Shown here: positions 18,601 to 28,000 of the stretch, piece by piece
How positions within the stretch are numbered: position 1 is the first letter of the stretch
How the letters are laid out: the number at the start of each line of letters is the position of its first letter
NCBI GenBank assembly: GCA_964473525.1
Contig: CAYYPK010000008.1
Span: 124,001 to 188,000 of the forward strand
Length of the DNA stretch: 64,000 bases
Origin: GCA-2687025 sp964473525
GTDB taxonomy: Bacteria; Poribacteria; WGA-4E; GCA-2687025
Reading direction: 5' to 3'
Made by a program: the position numbers and the translations under genes
Notes under the pieces: generated by a model
Databases searched by the model: none
The model's input: only the letters and a program-made list of their open reading frames with translations
Told to the model about the DNA's origin: nothing

Positions 18601-21427
18601 CACGCACTGTGTCGCCGGCCTCCACGGCAAGGCGCGCCGGGTCGAACGCGGACGCGCGGTAGTAGGTCTGCCTGACCGTATCAGTTGGTAGCGGCGTAGG
18701 GCGCTCATTGGGGGAGAGAAGATACCTACCAGCGACGGTCGCGGTGGGGCCCTCAAGTAGCATGCGCAGGGAAGCGCGCGTGCCATCGGTTTCCGCCTGC
18801 ACCGTTACGAGGCCGGTGGGAATCGCCATGCGAACCGGGCGGGATGGCGTGATGGACTCGATCGCGGAGCCACGGGCGCCGGACGCGGCCAGCGTGGCTA
18901 TATGGGGCTGCGCGGGGGCGTTCGCCTCGATGGTGAGTGTTCCGGGCCCCACCAAGTTCACGACGGCGGGGTCCTCCGGTCCAACGACAACGGAGGCGTC
19001 GTCCATCACCACGAACCGGGAGGCGACTTCGACCCCTTCGGAGAGGGCTATCCTCAGGACATATTGGCCAGGCGGCATCTCGGCTGCAACGCGCGGGCGG
19101 AAGGTGGCTCGGTAGGGGTATGGCGCGTCCGACGACGGCGCGAAAGTCTCCGTTTCCTGCCAGTTGGCAATGGCGTATTTCACCTCGGCTACCGCTGGCG
19201 CGCCAGAGGGACCGTGCAATGTGTCCACGCTGATGCCACGAGCGACCGGCTCCCGCGCGTACACAACGCAGTTCAGCGATGCCCGGCGTCCCGGCTTCTT
19301 GTCGACGATGACGTATACGGGGCCGTCCTCAAACAGCCGGTAGCACGTTCGCTTTCGCCACTCGTTTACGCGCTGCGAGCCCGCCGGGCGTCGGTTGATG
19401 TAGAGAAGCCCGGCGCCGTCCGTGAGGCTGAACGCGCGTGCGCCGCGTTCGACGTGCGGGAGGGTCCATATCCCGTCCTGCCTGATCGCGGAGCTGCGGA
19501 GAGCGGGGCGTCCGTCGATTCTGAGAACGTCCGGCAGAAGCGTCCCTGCCGCTCCACGCGCGACCAAGGACACCGGTGTCGGAGCGAGGTTCTCCGGGTT
19601 TACGGTGTCAGCAACTGTCACGACGGCCTCGACGCCTGGCCCCCACTCGTAGAACGTCGAGTCGCTGCCCACCGTGGAGACATCTTCCTCGGGCGTACGC
19701 TCGAGCAGGACTACCTTCCCATGGGACACGACGGGCGCAACTGCACGCGCGAGCCGGACAGGCGACTCCACATCGACATCATACGGATCAGACACTGCCC
19801 GCCAATGACGGCACTGGTAGCGTAGTAGCACCCGTCGATCGGCCTCCGCCAAGGCGTCGTATGACGTCGGGCGGAAGTAGAACCACTCACGAGGGCTCGC
19901 CGCGCAGTCCTGCCGCACGACAGGAGCCGGCACTGCGTCCGCCACTTCAATGACCCGTTCTCCAGGCGCGGACGCATACAGCGCGAACGCGACGTTATCC
20001 GCCGCCGTCACCCGCAGTGTGGCGGCCGAAGGGGGGATGGCGAAGTCGTACGCATGTGACGCGGTGGGTACGACGTCTAAGCGTTCGTCCACATACGTCT
20101 CTGGCGCGAGCGCGCTGTCCACGTTGTACATGCCACTGGATACGACGACGCCTCGCGCGTCCAGCATGGTGTACCGCACGGAGTAGGTAAGACCTTCGGC
20201 GCCTTCGGACGACGGAGCCAGCGCGCGGGAGCGGATCCGGACAACTCCGCCGGAAAGGGCGTTCGCCGAGATGTCCGCCTCAATGGCCGCGTCCGACGCG
20301 CGCGATTGCCCCAGGTACATGGCAACAACACGCGCCTCCGGCTCAACACGCGTGGACCTGCCATCCCGCATCGCATAGAACTGCAGTGCCATGGATGCGG
20401 CGGCAGCAAAGGTAACAGTATGTTCCCCAGCGGGGATCGTGATGTCGGAGGATGCGGCCCCGCTAGCGATCACGAGGCCTCCGCGCTCGATACGAGCGTC
20501 GGAGCCTGCGCGGACCCACTCTATCTCCACCGGATCCTCGACCGTCGGATTCCCACGGAGTCTTACTGCTCCAGGCCCGCGCACGTTGATGACCGTGTGT
20601 CGATCGGGCGCCGTCGTCACTCCGTCCCACCCCTCAGCGGCGCGAACGCCCAAGGGTTGGGACTCGGGCAAGGCCACATACGCCCGGACGATAGTGAAGT
20701 CGCGGCCTGGGTTGCCTTCCGCAGCCGTGCGTTCCCACGTGTACTCTGTAAGAGCCATCTTCTCGGCGTAGGTGAGCATGCTAGGGGTATACACGTTGTG
20801 CCTTGCTAGTTCCTCCCTTTCCGCCTTGCGGAGTTGCCGCCACGCGCCGCGTTGCGCGCTCCCGTCCCTGCGGACACGGTTGTAGAGGCGGACGATCCCT
20901 GTGTCGGGGCCGCTCGATACAAGTGTCAGTTCCAGGGTAGCGACTGTTGGAGTTGCTGGGATGAGCACCGTAGTGGTGCGCCCATCCGTTGGCATGGAGC
21001 CCCTCGGCGGGTAGAAGAACGCGGCCTCCCACGCCGACCCGCCGCTTGCGTCCACAACCTTCGTCGCTTTGCTGCTCGCCCAGTAGGTCGCCTCTTGCAC
21101 GACGATCCCCTGTTCGTCCAGCAATCGAGCGGCGATGCCGTAGAGGTATTCCGGCGCCGGGGCAGACGCATTGACCGTCGGGACCAGCAGGTGGGAGATG
21201 ACCCTATATTCAGTATCGGTAGGCTGTACGCGCACTCGGAGAGACCTGTCGGTCGACAGCTCGTAGCAGACCAACTCTTCCGCCGCCGCGAGCTTGGCTC
21301 GCATGGGTGTCGGGTTGCCGACGCCTAGCTCCCGCAGGTAACGGATCGCGTAGAACGCGGCTACCCCGACGGCGATGGCGAGCGCGGTCAAGGCTGCGAG
21401 ACGCCGTCGCGAGTGCATGGCATCCAC
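15629..21427 (-). CDS. Giant membrane-anchored multi-beta-sandwich protein
   Basis: This frame of 1932 codons starts at GTG 21427 (ATG at 21418 is an equally good alternative). Residues about 10-28 form one uncleaved-looking membrane anchor, so the bulk is probably periplasmic. The rest is beta-rich and repetitive. Three units carry V-(I/V)-N-(V/L)-x-G-P-G-(A/T)-(V/L), near residues 276, 824 and 1367. Three segments read P-x-G-x-Y/H-x-(L/V)-x-(I/V) followed by R-F-(V/F)-V, near 780, 1329 and 1887. Related V-x-G-P motifs occur in the TPR protein at 1-4170, linking the two across the convergent cluster. The stop overlaps the start of the hydrolase-like gene (ATGA), so the two are probably co-translated. 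I do not recognise a named family. Carbohydrate-binding or bacterial Ig-like sandwiches that bind the polymer or span the periplasm are a reasonable guess. Confidence 0.7.
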   Translation of the reverse strand: MDAMHSRRRLAALTALAIAVGVAAFYAIRYLRELGVGNPTPMRAKLAAAEELVCYELSTDRSLRVRVQPTDTEYRVISHLLVPTVNASAPAPEYLYGIAARLLDEQGIVVQEATYWASSKATKVVDASGGSAWEAAFFYPPRGSMPTDGRTTTVLIPATPTVATLELTLVSSGPDTGIVRLYNRVRRDGSAQRGAWRQLRKAEREELARHNVYTPSMLTYAEKMALTEYTWERTAAEGNPGRDFTIVRAYVALPESQPLGVRAAEGWDGVTTAPDRHTVINVRGPGAVRLRGNPTVEDPVEIEWVRAGSDARIERGGLVIASGAASSDITIPAGEHTVTFAAAASMALQFYAMRDGRSTRVEPEARVVAMYLGQSRASDAAIEADISANALSGGVVRIRSRALAPSSEGAEGLTYSVRYTMLDARGVVVSSGMYNVDSALAPETYVDERLDVVPTASHAYDFAIPPSAATLRVTAADNVAFALYASAPGERVIEVADAVPAPVVRQDCAASPREWFYFRPTSYDALAEADRRVLLRYQCRHWRAVSDPYDVDVESPVRLARAVAPVVSHGKVVLLERTPEEDVSTVGSDSTFYEWGPGVEAVVTVADTVNPENLAPTPVSLVARGAAGTLLPDVLRIDGRPALRSSAIRQDGIWTLPHVERGARAFSLTDGAGLLYINRRPAGSQRVNEWRKRTCYRLFEDGPVYVIVDKKPGRRASLNCVVYAREPVARGISVDTLHGPSGAPAVAEVKYAIANWQETETFAPSSDAPYPYRATFRPRVAAEMPPGQYVLRIALSEGVEVASRFVVMDDASVVVGPEDPAVVNLVGPGTLTIEANAPAQPHIATLAASGARGSAIESITPSRPVRMAIPTGLVTVQAETDGTRASLRMLLEGPTATVAGRYLLSPNERPTPLPTDTVRQTYYRASAFDPARLAVEAGDTVRVGVRGRPSGYAGSHAVQFWMATGGVSGRMDVPTEGRSSAAVVSGTPGEISPETYAYIRPPKSGILRVWADGADTLIRFAKLTDGASPVSYVRADEDEAVVDASVSTFSRWSRIEPTNAERLLHARDIVTVVTPRRRVDAARTRPDRPRVWKWLSLQPEQPSTRVGVLEEADLSLRETAYAVGSAYFQIRQGAPVELDTHALAGDVRVAYSRADSSPATLAVRVDGVVYMSQPLTDASGIVALYGLPAGQPLVSVEVEPSAPSATLWITHVRDGSSRRGRMRRTYDALSESRTTVYRAVKSSNSAMSVNVAGYLCAPGSAPQLTVNVRPVGQRVATATGSLGRTDLSRRYVFDLAASGISNSVVVSPGAAWNLRPMPGVVIPLGTDLRAGDYAIEVQFAGARQALLRLFVADDAPSAVARGGESVVNVIGPGTLLVDADGMLDIEQLTSVGAPRRSRAGDAGPVGIPLARGPLTVYLRNTEKRAVGLRLALSDPAAMDPSRGWPARARQGDWQPIYPQVTAQSYASAVDGEMELSLSPPYDGSTCLRLTLRTSAGEPTADGTTKVCYTFSDAQGSHLAGGSFAIGWEPDPLASYPHEGGYGERPSLASVWYLRPPVAAVRLVLRSSGLLHARAHTRSDNAPVLSNVPGARDSGGASVEVVAPTTRTIWAPLPIADANHGATPIQLARPYVRTRQPAPDREGARGVSLSPENPMEAFRLVEFVGEARAADTTPTTYAAVPFDEDVLINVVNHDAPDTSVPTAVRLLYGVGSEASRPASPIRLWLDAAPLASYTPLTAIGRMVTPDIATGRHMLRIERLSGAPDGRSVAYMDQTPMLTMDARMLRLRTVHLLDGGAPMTLRAPKQSSESVTLNIVVTPVGIKGQPAEDVTVRAVVGSAVTGGASTGYTPLTRQYSVSAEPSDSVFLDAAIYNPSQSRTCLFPLREDLPAGEHAVRVELRGSGSAAVRFFVLTEQPGSDRVRAWRVSAEQGAMR

Positions 21428-21949
21428 TTCGTCGTGCTGCTATCGGCTGCTTCTCGAGAGGGACTCAACCGGTATGAGCATGTTCGGGGCGGGCGCGGGA
21501 GGTCGCGCGGACCGACCACAGGGAGCTGACCAACTGCACGCGGCATGAGTTGCGAGCGGCTCCCCGCGGGCTGGACGACTTCCCTAGCTAGCGTACGACC
21601 GAGTCGGAGGCTAGCTCAACAGGAAGACACTGCCGCGTCGAGCAATACCCGACTGGGCGCGTTGCTGCCGCGATGCATGCTTGGCTCCAGCGTCTCCGGA
21701 CACACGATACCTCAGCCCACCAACCCCTAGTGCATGACTCCCGAATGGGCGTTGTACGCTTCGGTGACGGGTTGTAGAGGTTGTCATGGCACTATACATC
21801 ACGTCGCTGAACGAGGTGGTCAGCGTCGAAATCGACCGGGGCCGATCGTCCGGCGAACGCGACTGGTCGAGGCGTTGTCGGGTGTTGTGGGCTTCTGCCG
21901 ACCGCGCGCGTGTCGCCGACAGCGCCCGGAGTCGAGGGTGCATCAGCGG
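21428..21949. other. Intergenic stretch with no supported gene
   Basis: This 522-base stretch lies upstream of the giant minus-strand gene and downstream of the cyclase-like gene. I find no convincing coding frame, RNA gene or strong hairpin. It must hold the promoter for the 21427-14754 pair. A short GAGGGACTC match to the tRNA-Arg 3' half occurs around 21459-21467 but is too short to call an attachment site. Confidence 0.4.
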
Positions 21950-22771
21950 CTACCGCCCGCCCGATGGCGCGACCGGGTCGCCTATAGCGCCCTGTTCGGT
22001 ATACACGCTGAAGGTGGCGTGGGGATTCCCGTGCTTGTCGTGCCAAGGTTCACACGCCCTCGCCCAGACGATCTGTTGCTCGTCCAGCTTACGGCGGTCG
22101 TGTGGGACATGCCATTCGTCGCATCTCGTTCTGATGTCCCTGGCGAGCCCGTCGAATCGCCATGTGTCACCATGCTCGGTGGGGCAGAAGTCCTGTTGCA
22201 GGATCGCGAACGCGTCTTCCGACAGGAGGAAGTGCCTGCCCCCGCCGGCCCGCTCGACAACCCGCTGTGCCTTCGTGACGGCAGCACCGATGATGTTCTC
22301 GTTCCCGTTGGCGTCCAGCTTGCGATAGAAGCAGCCGATGTGCAGTCCCGCCCGGATACCAAACGGCGCGTCCTCCCCCATCCACGCCCACTCGCCGCAA
22401 TACTTGTAGAGGTGAACGGCGAGCCCGAGCATAGCTTCTACCAGGGGTCTGCGCATCGCCACACGGAACTCTGGTTTGGCGTTGGATATATCATCCCCGT
22501 AGGGCCACGGGTAGGCGAGTATGAAGCCATCCCCCGTTGCCACATACGTTGGACTCGCGTCTGTGTAGTCTGAGGGCCGCCGGTTCTCATCGCGGTCTGG
22601 ATACGGGTATCCACTGTGCCAGTGCACGACGGGAAAGAACCTACGGACTTCCCGCTCCAGCGCGTCGATCATACCCACAGTCGTGTAGTCGTCGCCATGG
22701 GCGGAGAAGCCGACAATGTCGACAACAAGTATCGGACCGTAGTTCGCGTGGGTGGCGAAGTAGTCCCGCAT
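21950..22771 (-). CDS. Class III nucleotidyl-cyclase-like protein
   Basis: The frame opens further upstream, but ATG 22771 has a GAGG about 9 bases before it and starts a compact 273-residue protein (22780 is an alternative ATG). The first metal-binding Asp sits in V-V-D-I-V-G-F-S near the N-terminus and the second in T-G-D-G-F. A later G-L-H-I-G block and G-A-A-V-T-K-A-Q-R complete the cyclase homology domain. In active class III cyclases the last block usually reads G-x-x-V-N-x-A-A-R. Here the transition-state Asn is Thr, while the Arg is kept. It has no signal peptide or membrane segment. It might make a cyclic nucleotide at low rate, or be a regulatory, non-catalytic member. It lies beside the recombinase and tRNA and may be mobile-element cargo. 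No cyclic-nucleotide effector gene is adjacent. Confidence 0.65.
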   Translation of the reverse strand: MRDYFATHANYGPILVVDIVGFSAHGDDYTTVGMIDALEREVRRFFPVVHWHSGYPYPDRDENRRPSDYTDASPTYVATGDGFILAYPWPYGDDISNAKPEFRVAMRRPLVEAMLGLAVHLYKYCGEWAWMGEDAPFGIRAGLHIGCFYRKLDANGNENIIGAAVTKAQRVVERAGGGRHFLLSEDAFAILQQDFCPTEHGDTWRFDGLARDIRTRCDEWHVPHDRRKLDEQQIVWARACEPWHDKHGNPHATFSVYTEQGAIGDPVAPSGGR

Positions 22772-22937
22772 GGCGCTCATCCTCGGTTCAGTCGCCGCGT
22801 AGTCGTTCGCGGGCAGTCGACGGCGAAGCAAACCGGCCGCGCGACCATGCGTTCGCCATCGTGCTCCACGCGCGCCCGTGTAGGCGGCCCTTCAAGAGGA
22901 TCCCTTGGAACGACCAGAGCGCGCCTCGCCCACAGGA

Positions 22938-24044
22938 TCATACCCGGATCGCGATTCCCTGCTCGACGAGGGCGCCGCCGGGAGCAGTCGGTGCGCCCAG
23001 CGCGACACGGACCCGCTCACCATGTGCCTCGACGAACGGCCGCAAGTGCTCGATGTCGTGATGCACGTAGCGGCTCGTCACTGAACTGCCGACGTGGCAC
23101 AGGAGTCGTCCGATCTGCTGCTCAGTCACTCCGTGCTTCGCCAGCTGCGACGCGAAGAAGTGGCGCAGGTCGTGGAGCGTCGACCAATCCAACCCGTGCA
23201 GACGCCGCACGACCGAGCGGTAGCTTCGGGACAGGTTGTCGATGCTCTTGGGCTGGTCCGTCGCTCCGCGCGCCGGGAAGAACAGAGGCGTCGGCGTGCG
23301 CTGCGACAACACCTCCCTCGCATACGCGGATACGGGGACCTCTCCCCACCGGCTGTTCTTCATCTTCCCCGGGGGTATGCGGATCACATCGTCCTCGACT
23401 TCATCCGCAGTCAGCAGGCGGACGTTGGACGGTCGCAGCCCGGTAAGAGCCATGAACAGGAACAGGTCGTGGGCGTCCGTGTTGCGCGCGGCTTCGAGAA
23501 TCGTCACGACGTCACCCATCGACAAGAAGCGCCGACGTCGGTTATCCACGGGGAGTTGCTTCACGCGCGCGATGGGATTGGCGTCGAGGAGTTCCATGTC
23601 CGCGGCGTAGAAGAGCGCCTGCTTGAGCTTCTGGGTCATGTGGCTGCGAGTCTGCGGCGCAAGGTCAGCGTAGAACGCCCGGAGACGTTCGACGTGTGAC
23701 CGGTTGACATCGCGGAGTCGCAGGTCGGCAGCTTCGGCATCTAGGAATCGCGTCAGCCATCCAACGCACTTCACGGAGTAGGTGTAGCTCTTGAGTCACT
23801 CCTGCGACGGCAGGAACGACCTCGTCAGGAAGTCGGCGAGCAACGGATTCTCGCCGCCGTTCTCCACCTCGTCGACGACCTCATTGAACAGGACCATCGC
23901 GCGGTCTCGGTCAGCCCCGAGCTTGCGTATGATCCTTCCGCCAGAGTTGGGCTGAATGTCGGCGATGTATTCCTTGCCGCGCGTGAACAGCCCGGACGAG
24001 CGCCGATAGTCGAGCTTGACGATGGTTCTGCGCTTTGCCTGCAT
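22938..24044 (-). pseudogene. Tyrosine recombinase (integrase) interrupted by an in-frame TGA
   Basis: Site-specific recombinases of this family cut and join DNA with a catalytic Tyr. The C-terminal part has the full set: Arg in LTGLRPSNV, H-x-L-R-H in STLHDLRHFF, His in LLCHVGS and Tyr in SRYVHHD. The N-terminal arm-binding and core-binding part begins at 24044. One TGA at 23796-23798 splits the gene. The codons on both sides are in the same frame, and the text across it (ending FLPSQE, resuming LKSYTYSVKCVGWL) reads as one core-binding domain. This is a nonsense mutation, a sequencing error or, less likely, recoding. A GTG at 23774 could restart a truncated protein. The gene lies next to tRNA-Arg(CCT), whose 3' end faces it, a classic integration arrangement. 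Confidence 0.8.
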
Positions 24045-24124
24045 TGCCTGCCCTCCGCTGACAGCTTTCAGATCCCGTGGCGTGGACCCTCGAATCCTGC
24101 TCCCTGACCGGTAATTCCAGCTTA

Positions 24125-24167
24125 AGGGGCTTTCAGGATTCTTTCACGTTTAGCGCGAATAGCCCCT
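24125..24167. repeat. Imperfect inverted repeat between integrase and tRNA
   Basis: AGGGGCT at 24125-24131 is complementary to AGCCCCT at 24161-24167. An overlapping pair (TTCAGG with CCTGAA) could form an alternative stem. It lies about 80 bases upstream of the recombinase start, in the region where recombinase arm sites or its promoter would be expected. The functional meaning is unknown. Confidence 0.3.
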
Positions 24168-24265
24168 GAATGGAGGGTAAACCAGCGCAAAGCGGCGCAC
24201 AGCGGCGACCTCGGTTTGAGCCGTCTACTCGCCGTTTACCTAGTGTTCATGCGGGTTTGAGGAAG

Positions 24266-24339
24266 TACGCCCGGAGGGACTCGAACCCCCGACCTAGAGT
24301 TTAGGAAACTCCCGCTCTATCCTGCTGAGCTACGGGCGC
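24266..24339 (-). tRNA. tRNA-Arg (anticodon CCT)
   Basis: The minus strand folds as a cloverleaf of 74 bases. The acceptor GCGCCCG pairs with CGGGCGT (one G-U), followed by discriminator A. The D arm is GCTCAGCAGGATAGAGC. The anticodon stem GGAGT/ACTCT encloses loop TTCCTAA, giving anticodon CCT (Arg, codon AGG). The T arm contains GGTTCGAGTCC. No CCA is encoded. Its 3' end is toward the interrupted recombinase, which is the usual orientation for tRNA-targeting elements. Confidence 0.95.
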
Positions 24340-25007
24340 ACATGGGACGCACCTAAGTATGCCACGCTCCCGCCAAAGGGCAAACCGGCGCGGCCGTCTC
24401 GGCGCCGTTCACACCTGATGGCAGTCCGTCGGACGTTGCCCCACGCTGTCATTCCGAGGAGCGAAGCGACGATGAATCTCCCGGCGCCACTGGGCTGCAA
24501 GACTCTTCCTCTCGCTTGCTGATGCCGGGTGGCATCGCTCGTCCCTCAGAGTGACAGACGGTTGAATGCGGCCCTGCCCACGGCCACCGCCTGTTAGGGG
24601 ACACCGCCGTCTCAGCCGCCGTCGCCCTGGCTCCGTGGCAGATCTCGGCACGACCAAGCGCGGCTCGCCAGCGCGGCCTGCATCGCGGCCTCCTGTTCGG
24701 CCTAGTCGCCCGAAACGAACTGCGTCGCCGCTCCGTAGACAGTAATTGCGCGGAAACTCGCAGACGTCTTGACGACTCGCTACAACGTCCCATGTCGGAC
24801 CTGTGGGTACGGTGGTATTCTTGAGAGGCCGCCGCGCGCAAGCACGGCTTTGCACGCGCCGCCTCGGGAATCGCGCCCCTCTGAGTGTGTAGGACGGCGC
24901 GCGTGCGACGCGCGGGCCCGGCGCCAGACGCATCCACCCAGCCCACTTGCCGAGATGGGTTGCGTCACAGGAATCAAACGCATCCGTATCTTCGTGGAAG
25001 AGACCCC
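24340..25007. other. Intergenic region between tRNA-Arg and uvrA
   Basis: This stretch of 668 bases has no convincing gene. It holds the palindromic repeat at 24446-24557 and the leader of uvrA. An open frame continues upstream of the uvrA ATG to 24885, but those codons do not resemble the UvrA N-terminus. No clear promoter hexamers or SOS (LexA) box could be picked out by eye. Confidence 0.5.
24446..24557. repeat. MITE-like palindromic repeat
   Basis: The ends CTGTCATTCCGAGG (24446-24459) and CCTCAGAGTGACAG (24544-24557) are inverted copies of each other at 12 of 14 positions. The interior includes GCGAAGCGACGATGAATCTC. Elements with ends of the type TGTCATTC-GAG and interiors of the type GCGAAGCG...GAATCTC are scattered through many GC-rich environmental bacterial genomes and are probably non-autonomous insertion remnants. 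No transposase gene is in the window. Confidence 0.6.
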
Positions 25008-28000
25008 ATGAACGACCCTGATCAAGCTGCACCGGAGCAGTCTGCCCCGGCGTTCGAGACCATCACCGTCAGGGGCGCGCGCGAACATAACCTTCAGGAC
25101 GTCCAGCTAGAACTACCCAAGAGCCACCTCATATGCTTTACGGGCGTGAGCGGCTCAGGGAAGTCCTCGCTAGCCTTCGATACGCTGTACGCGGAGGGGC
25201 AGAGGAGATACGTCGAGTCGCTATCCGCGTACGCCCGGCAGTTCCTCGGGCAGATGCAGAAGCCCGACGTCGACTTCATCGGCGGCCTCTCGCCGACGAT
25301 CTCCATCGACCAGAAGTCCACCGGTTACAACCCGCGCTCCACGGTGGCGACGATCACCGAGATATACGACTACCTCCGACTCCTGTTTGCTCGCGTCGGC
25401 GGCATGTTCTGCCTGGAGTGCGGCACGGAGGTAGGCGCACAGACACGGGACGAGATCGTCGATCAGCTCCTCGCCCTACCCGAAGGGCAGCGGCTACAGC
25501 TCCTGGCGCCCGTGGTGCGAGGCCGCAAGGGCGAGTACCGCGAGGAGCTCGAAGACGCCCTCAAAGCGGGCTTCGCCCGCGCCCGAGTCGATGGGCAGAT
25601 GCACGAGCTGACCGACACGATTCACCTCGACAGGCAACTGCGCCACGACATCGAGATCGTCGTCGACCGCATCGTCGTTAAGGACGGGATTCGCGAGCGC
25701 ATCGCCGAGTCCGTCGAGACGGCCGTCAAGCTCTCGGGTGGCCTCGTCATCGCCGACACGATGGACGGCGAGGAGATGCTGTTCAGCCAGCACTACTCGT
25801 GCCCCTCTTGCGCAACGAGCTACGAGGAGCCGTCGCCGCAGCTCTTCTCCTTCAACAGCCCCAAGGGCGCGTGCCCCGAATGCAACGGCATCGGCGGCAC
25901 GAACCAGGCGTCCGAGGGCAAGGTCGTTCCCGACCCCAGCAAGACGATACGCGAAGGAGCCGTCCTGACTTGGGGTGAGCTCAAGGAGCGCAACCCGGTC
26001 GCGGAAGGTCTGGCCGACCACCTGGACTTCTCCCTCGACACGCCGTGGAAGGATCTCACGAAGAAGGCGCGCAAGAAGTTGCTGGAGGGCCTCGGCGACC
26101 GACGCATCCCCGTGACCGTCTACCGTGACGGCAAGGCAAGGCAGCGACGATGGCGGTTCGGAGGCATCCTGGGCAACATCGAACACCGCTACCGTGAGAC
26201 GAGTTCGGAAGGCGTTCGCCGCCATTACGCGAAGTACATGGACACCCTCGAATGCCCCGAATGCGAGGGAACGCGTCTCTGCCGCGAGGCGCACGCGGTG
26301 AAGCTCGGTGGCCGCACGATCTTCGACGTGACGGGCATGAGCGTCGGCGACGCGCAGGAACTGTTCGAGTCCATCGAACTGACAGCCCGCGAGGCGACCA
26401 TCGCGGAACAGGTGCTTAAGGAAATCCGCGGGCGCCTCTGGTTCCTCCGCAACGTCGGCTTGCACTACCTGTCGCTCAATCGCACCGCCCCGACGCTGTC
26501 CGGCGGAGAATCGCAGCGCATCCGGCTCGCGAGCCAGATCGGCACCGGCCTCGTAGGCGTCCTCTACATCCTCGACGAGCCGAGCATCGGACTGCACGCC
26601 CGCGACAACAAGAAGCTCCTTGATACGCTCAAGCACCTGCGAGACATCGGCAACACGATCATCATCGTCGAGCACGACGAGGAGACGATGCGTGAGTCCG
26701 ACTACATCGTCGACTTCGGCCCAGGCGCGGGCGTGCAAGGGGGCGATGTCGTCGTCGCAGGCCCACCAAGCAAGGTCATGGCGGAGCCAGCGTCCATCAC
26801 GGGTCGCTACCTGTCGCACGAACAGCAGATAGCGGTGCCGGCCGAGCGACGCATCCCAGACGGCGACTGGCTGACCATCAAGGGGGCGCGACAGAACAAC
26901 CTCAAGGGCCTCGACGTAGCCATTCCCATCGGGCTGTTCACATGCGTCACGGGCGTGTCCGGCTCAGGGAAGTCCTCCCTGGTAAACGACATCCTGTGCA
27001 AGACCCTCGCTCGTGACCTTATGCGCGCGGAGGATTCCCCAGGCGACCACGACGAGATTGAGGGCATCGAGCACCTCAACAAGATCATCACGATAGACCA
27101 GTCGCCCATCGGTCGCACGCCACGCTCGAATCCGGCGACGTACGTCAAGGTGTGGGACCAGATCCGCCAGCTCTACTCGCAGATGCCGGAGTCCCGTGTC
27201 CGTGGCTACAAGCCCGGCAGATTCAGCTTCAACGTGAAGGGCGGTCGTTGCGAGGCGTGCCAGGGGCACGGCTACAAGAAGGTAGAGATGCAGCTGCTCG
27301 CGGACGTCTGGGTCAAGTGCGAGGTCTGCAACGGCACGCGGTTCACCGACGAGACGCTCGACATCCGCTACAAGGGCAAGAGCATCGCCGACGCCCTGGA
27401 TATGGACATCGCGCAGGCGCTCGAGCACTTCGGCGACATCCCTAAGATCGCGCGTAAGCTGAAGACGCTTCACGATGTCGGCCTTGATTACATCAAGCTC
27501 GGTCAGCCCGCCCCGACGCTTTCCGGGGGCGAGGCGCAGCGCGTAAAGCTGTCGAAGGAGCTCAGCCGCGTCGCCACCGGGCAGACCCTGTACGTGCTCG
27601 ACGAGCCGACCACCGGTCTGCACTTCGAGGACGTGCGCAAGCTACTGGAAGTGCTGCATGAACTGACGGACCGTGGGAATACGGTGGTCGTCATCGAGCA
27701 TAACATGGAGGTCATCAAGACCGGCGACCACATCATCGACCTCGGCCCCGAGGGCGGCGAAGAGGGCGGATACCTCATCGGCGTCGGCGCGCCCGAGGTG
27801 GTCGCCGAGATGGATGCCCTGGAAGGGGAGCCGGCAACCGAGACCGGCAGGTTCCTCCGAGCGGCACTGTTGGCAGCGGCTTCCGATGCGCCTCCCGCGC
27901 TACCCGACGCCGGCCCGCTTAACCGCGCGGAGTCCATCACGTCGATTCAGGTGCGAGGAGCGACGGAACACAACCTGAAGTCCATCGACGTCGATATCCC

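Noticed and set aside
21459..21475. Short GAGGGACTC match to the tRNA-Arg 3' half as a possible left attachment site
   Set aside because: Nine bases is too short and the flanks do not match the tRNA; the expected repeat is 15 bases or more.
21734..22573. 279-codon plus-strand frame opposite the cyclase-like gene
   Set aside because: Cyclase motifs on the minus strand explain the region; the plus-strand translation lacks any domain.
23796..23798. Selenocysteine or recoded TGA in the recombinase
   Set aside because: Recombinases have no selenocysteine at this place and no recoding signal is evident; mutation or sequencing error is simpler.
21950..24044. Anti-phage Pycsar- or CBASS-like system suggested by cyclase plus recombinase
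   Set aside because: No adjacent cyclic-nucleotide effector (TIR, membrane or nuclease) gene exists; only the location is suggestive.
25494..26819. Long open frame on the minus strand inside uvrA
   Set aside because: It lies fully opposite an unmistakable UvrA coding region; GC-rich third positions create such frames and its translation resembles no protein I know.
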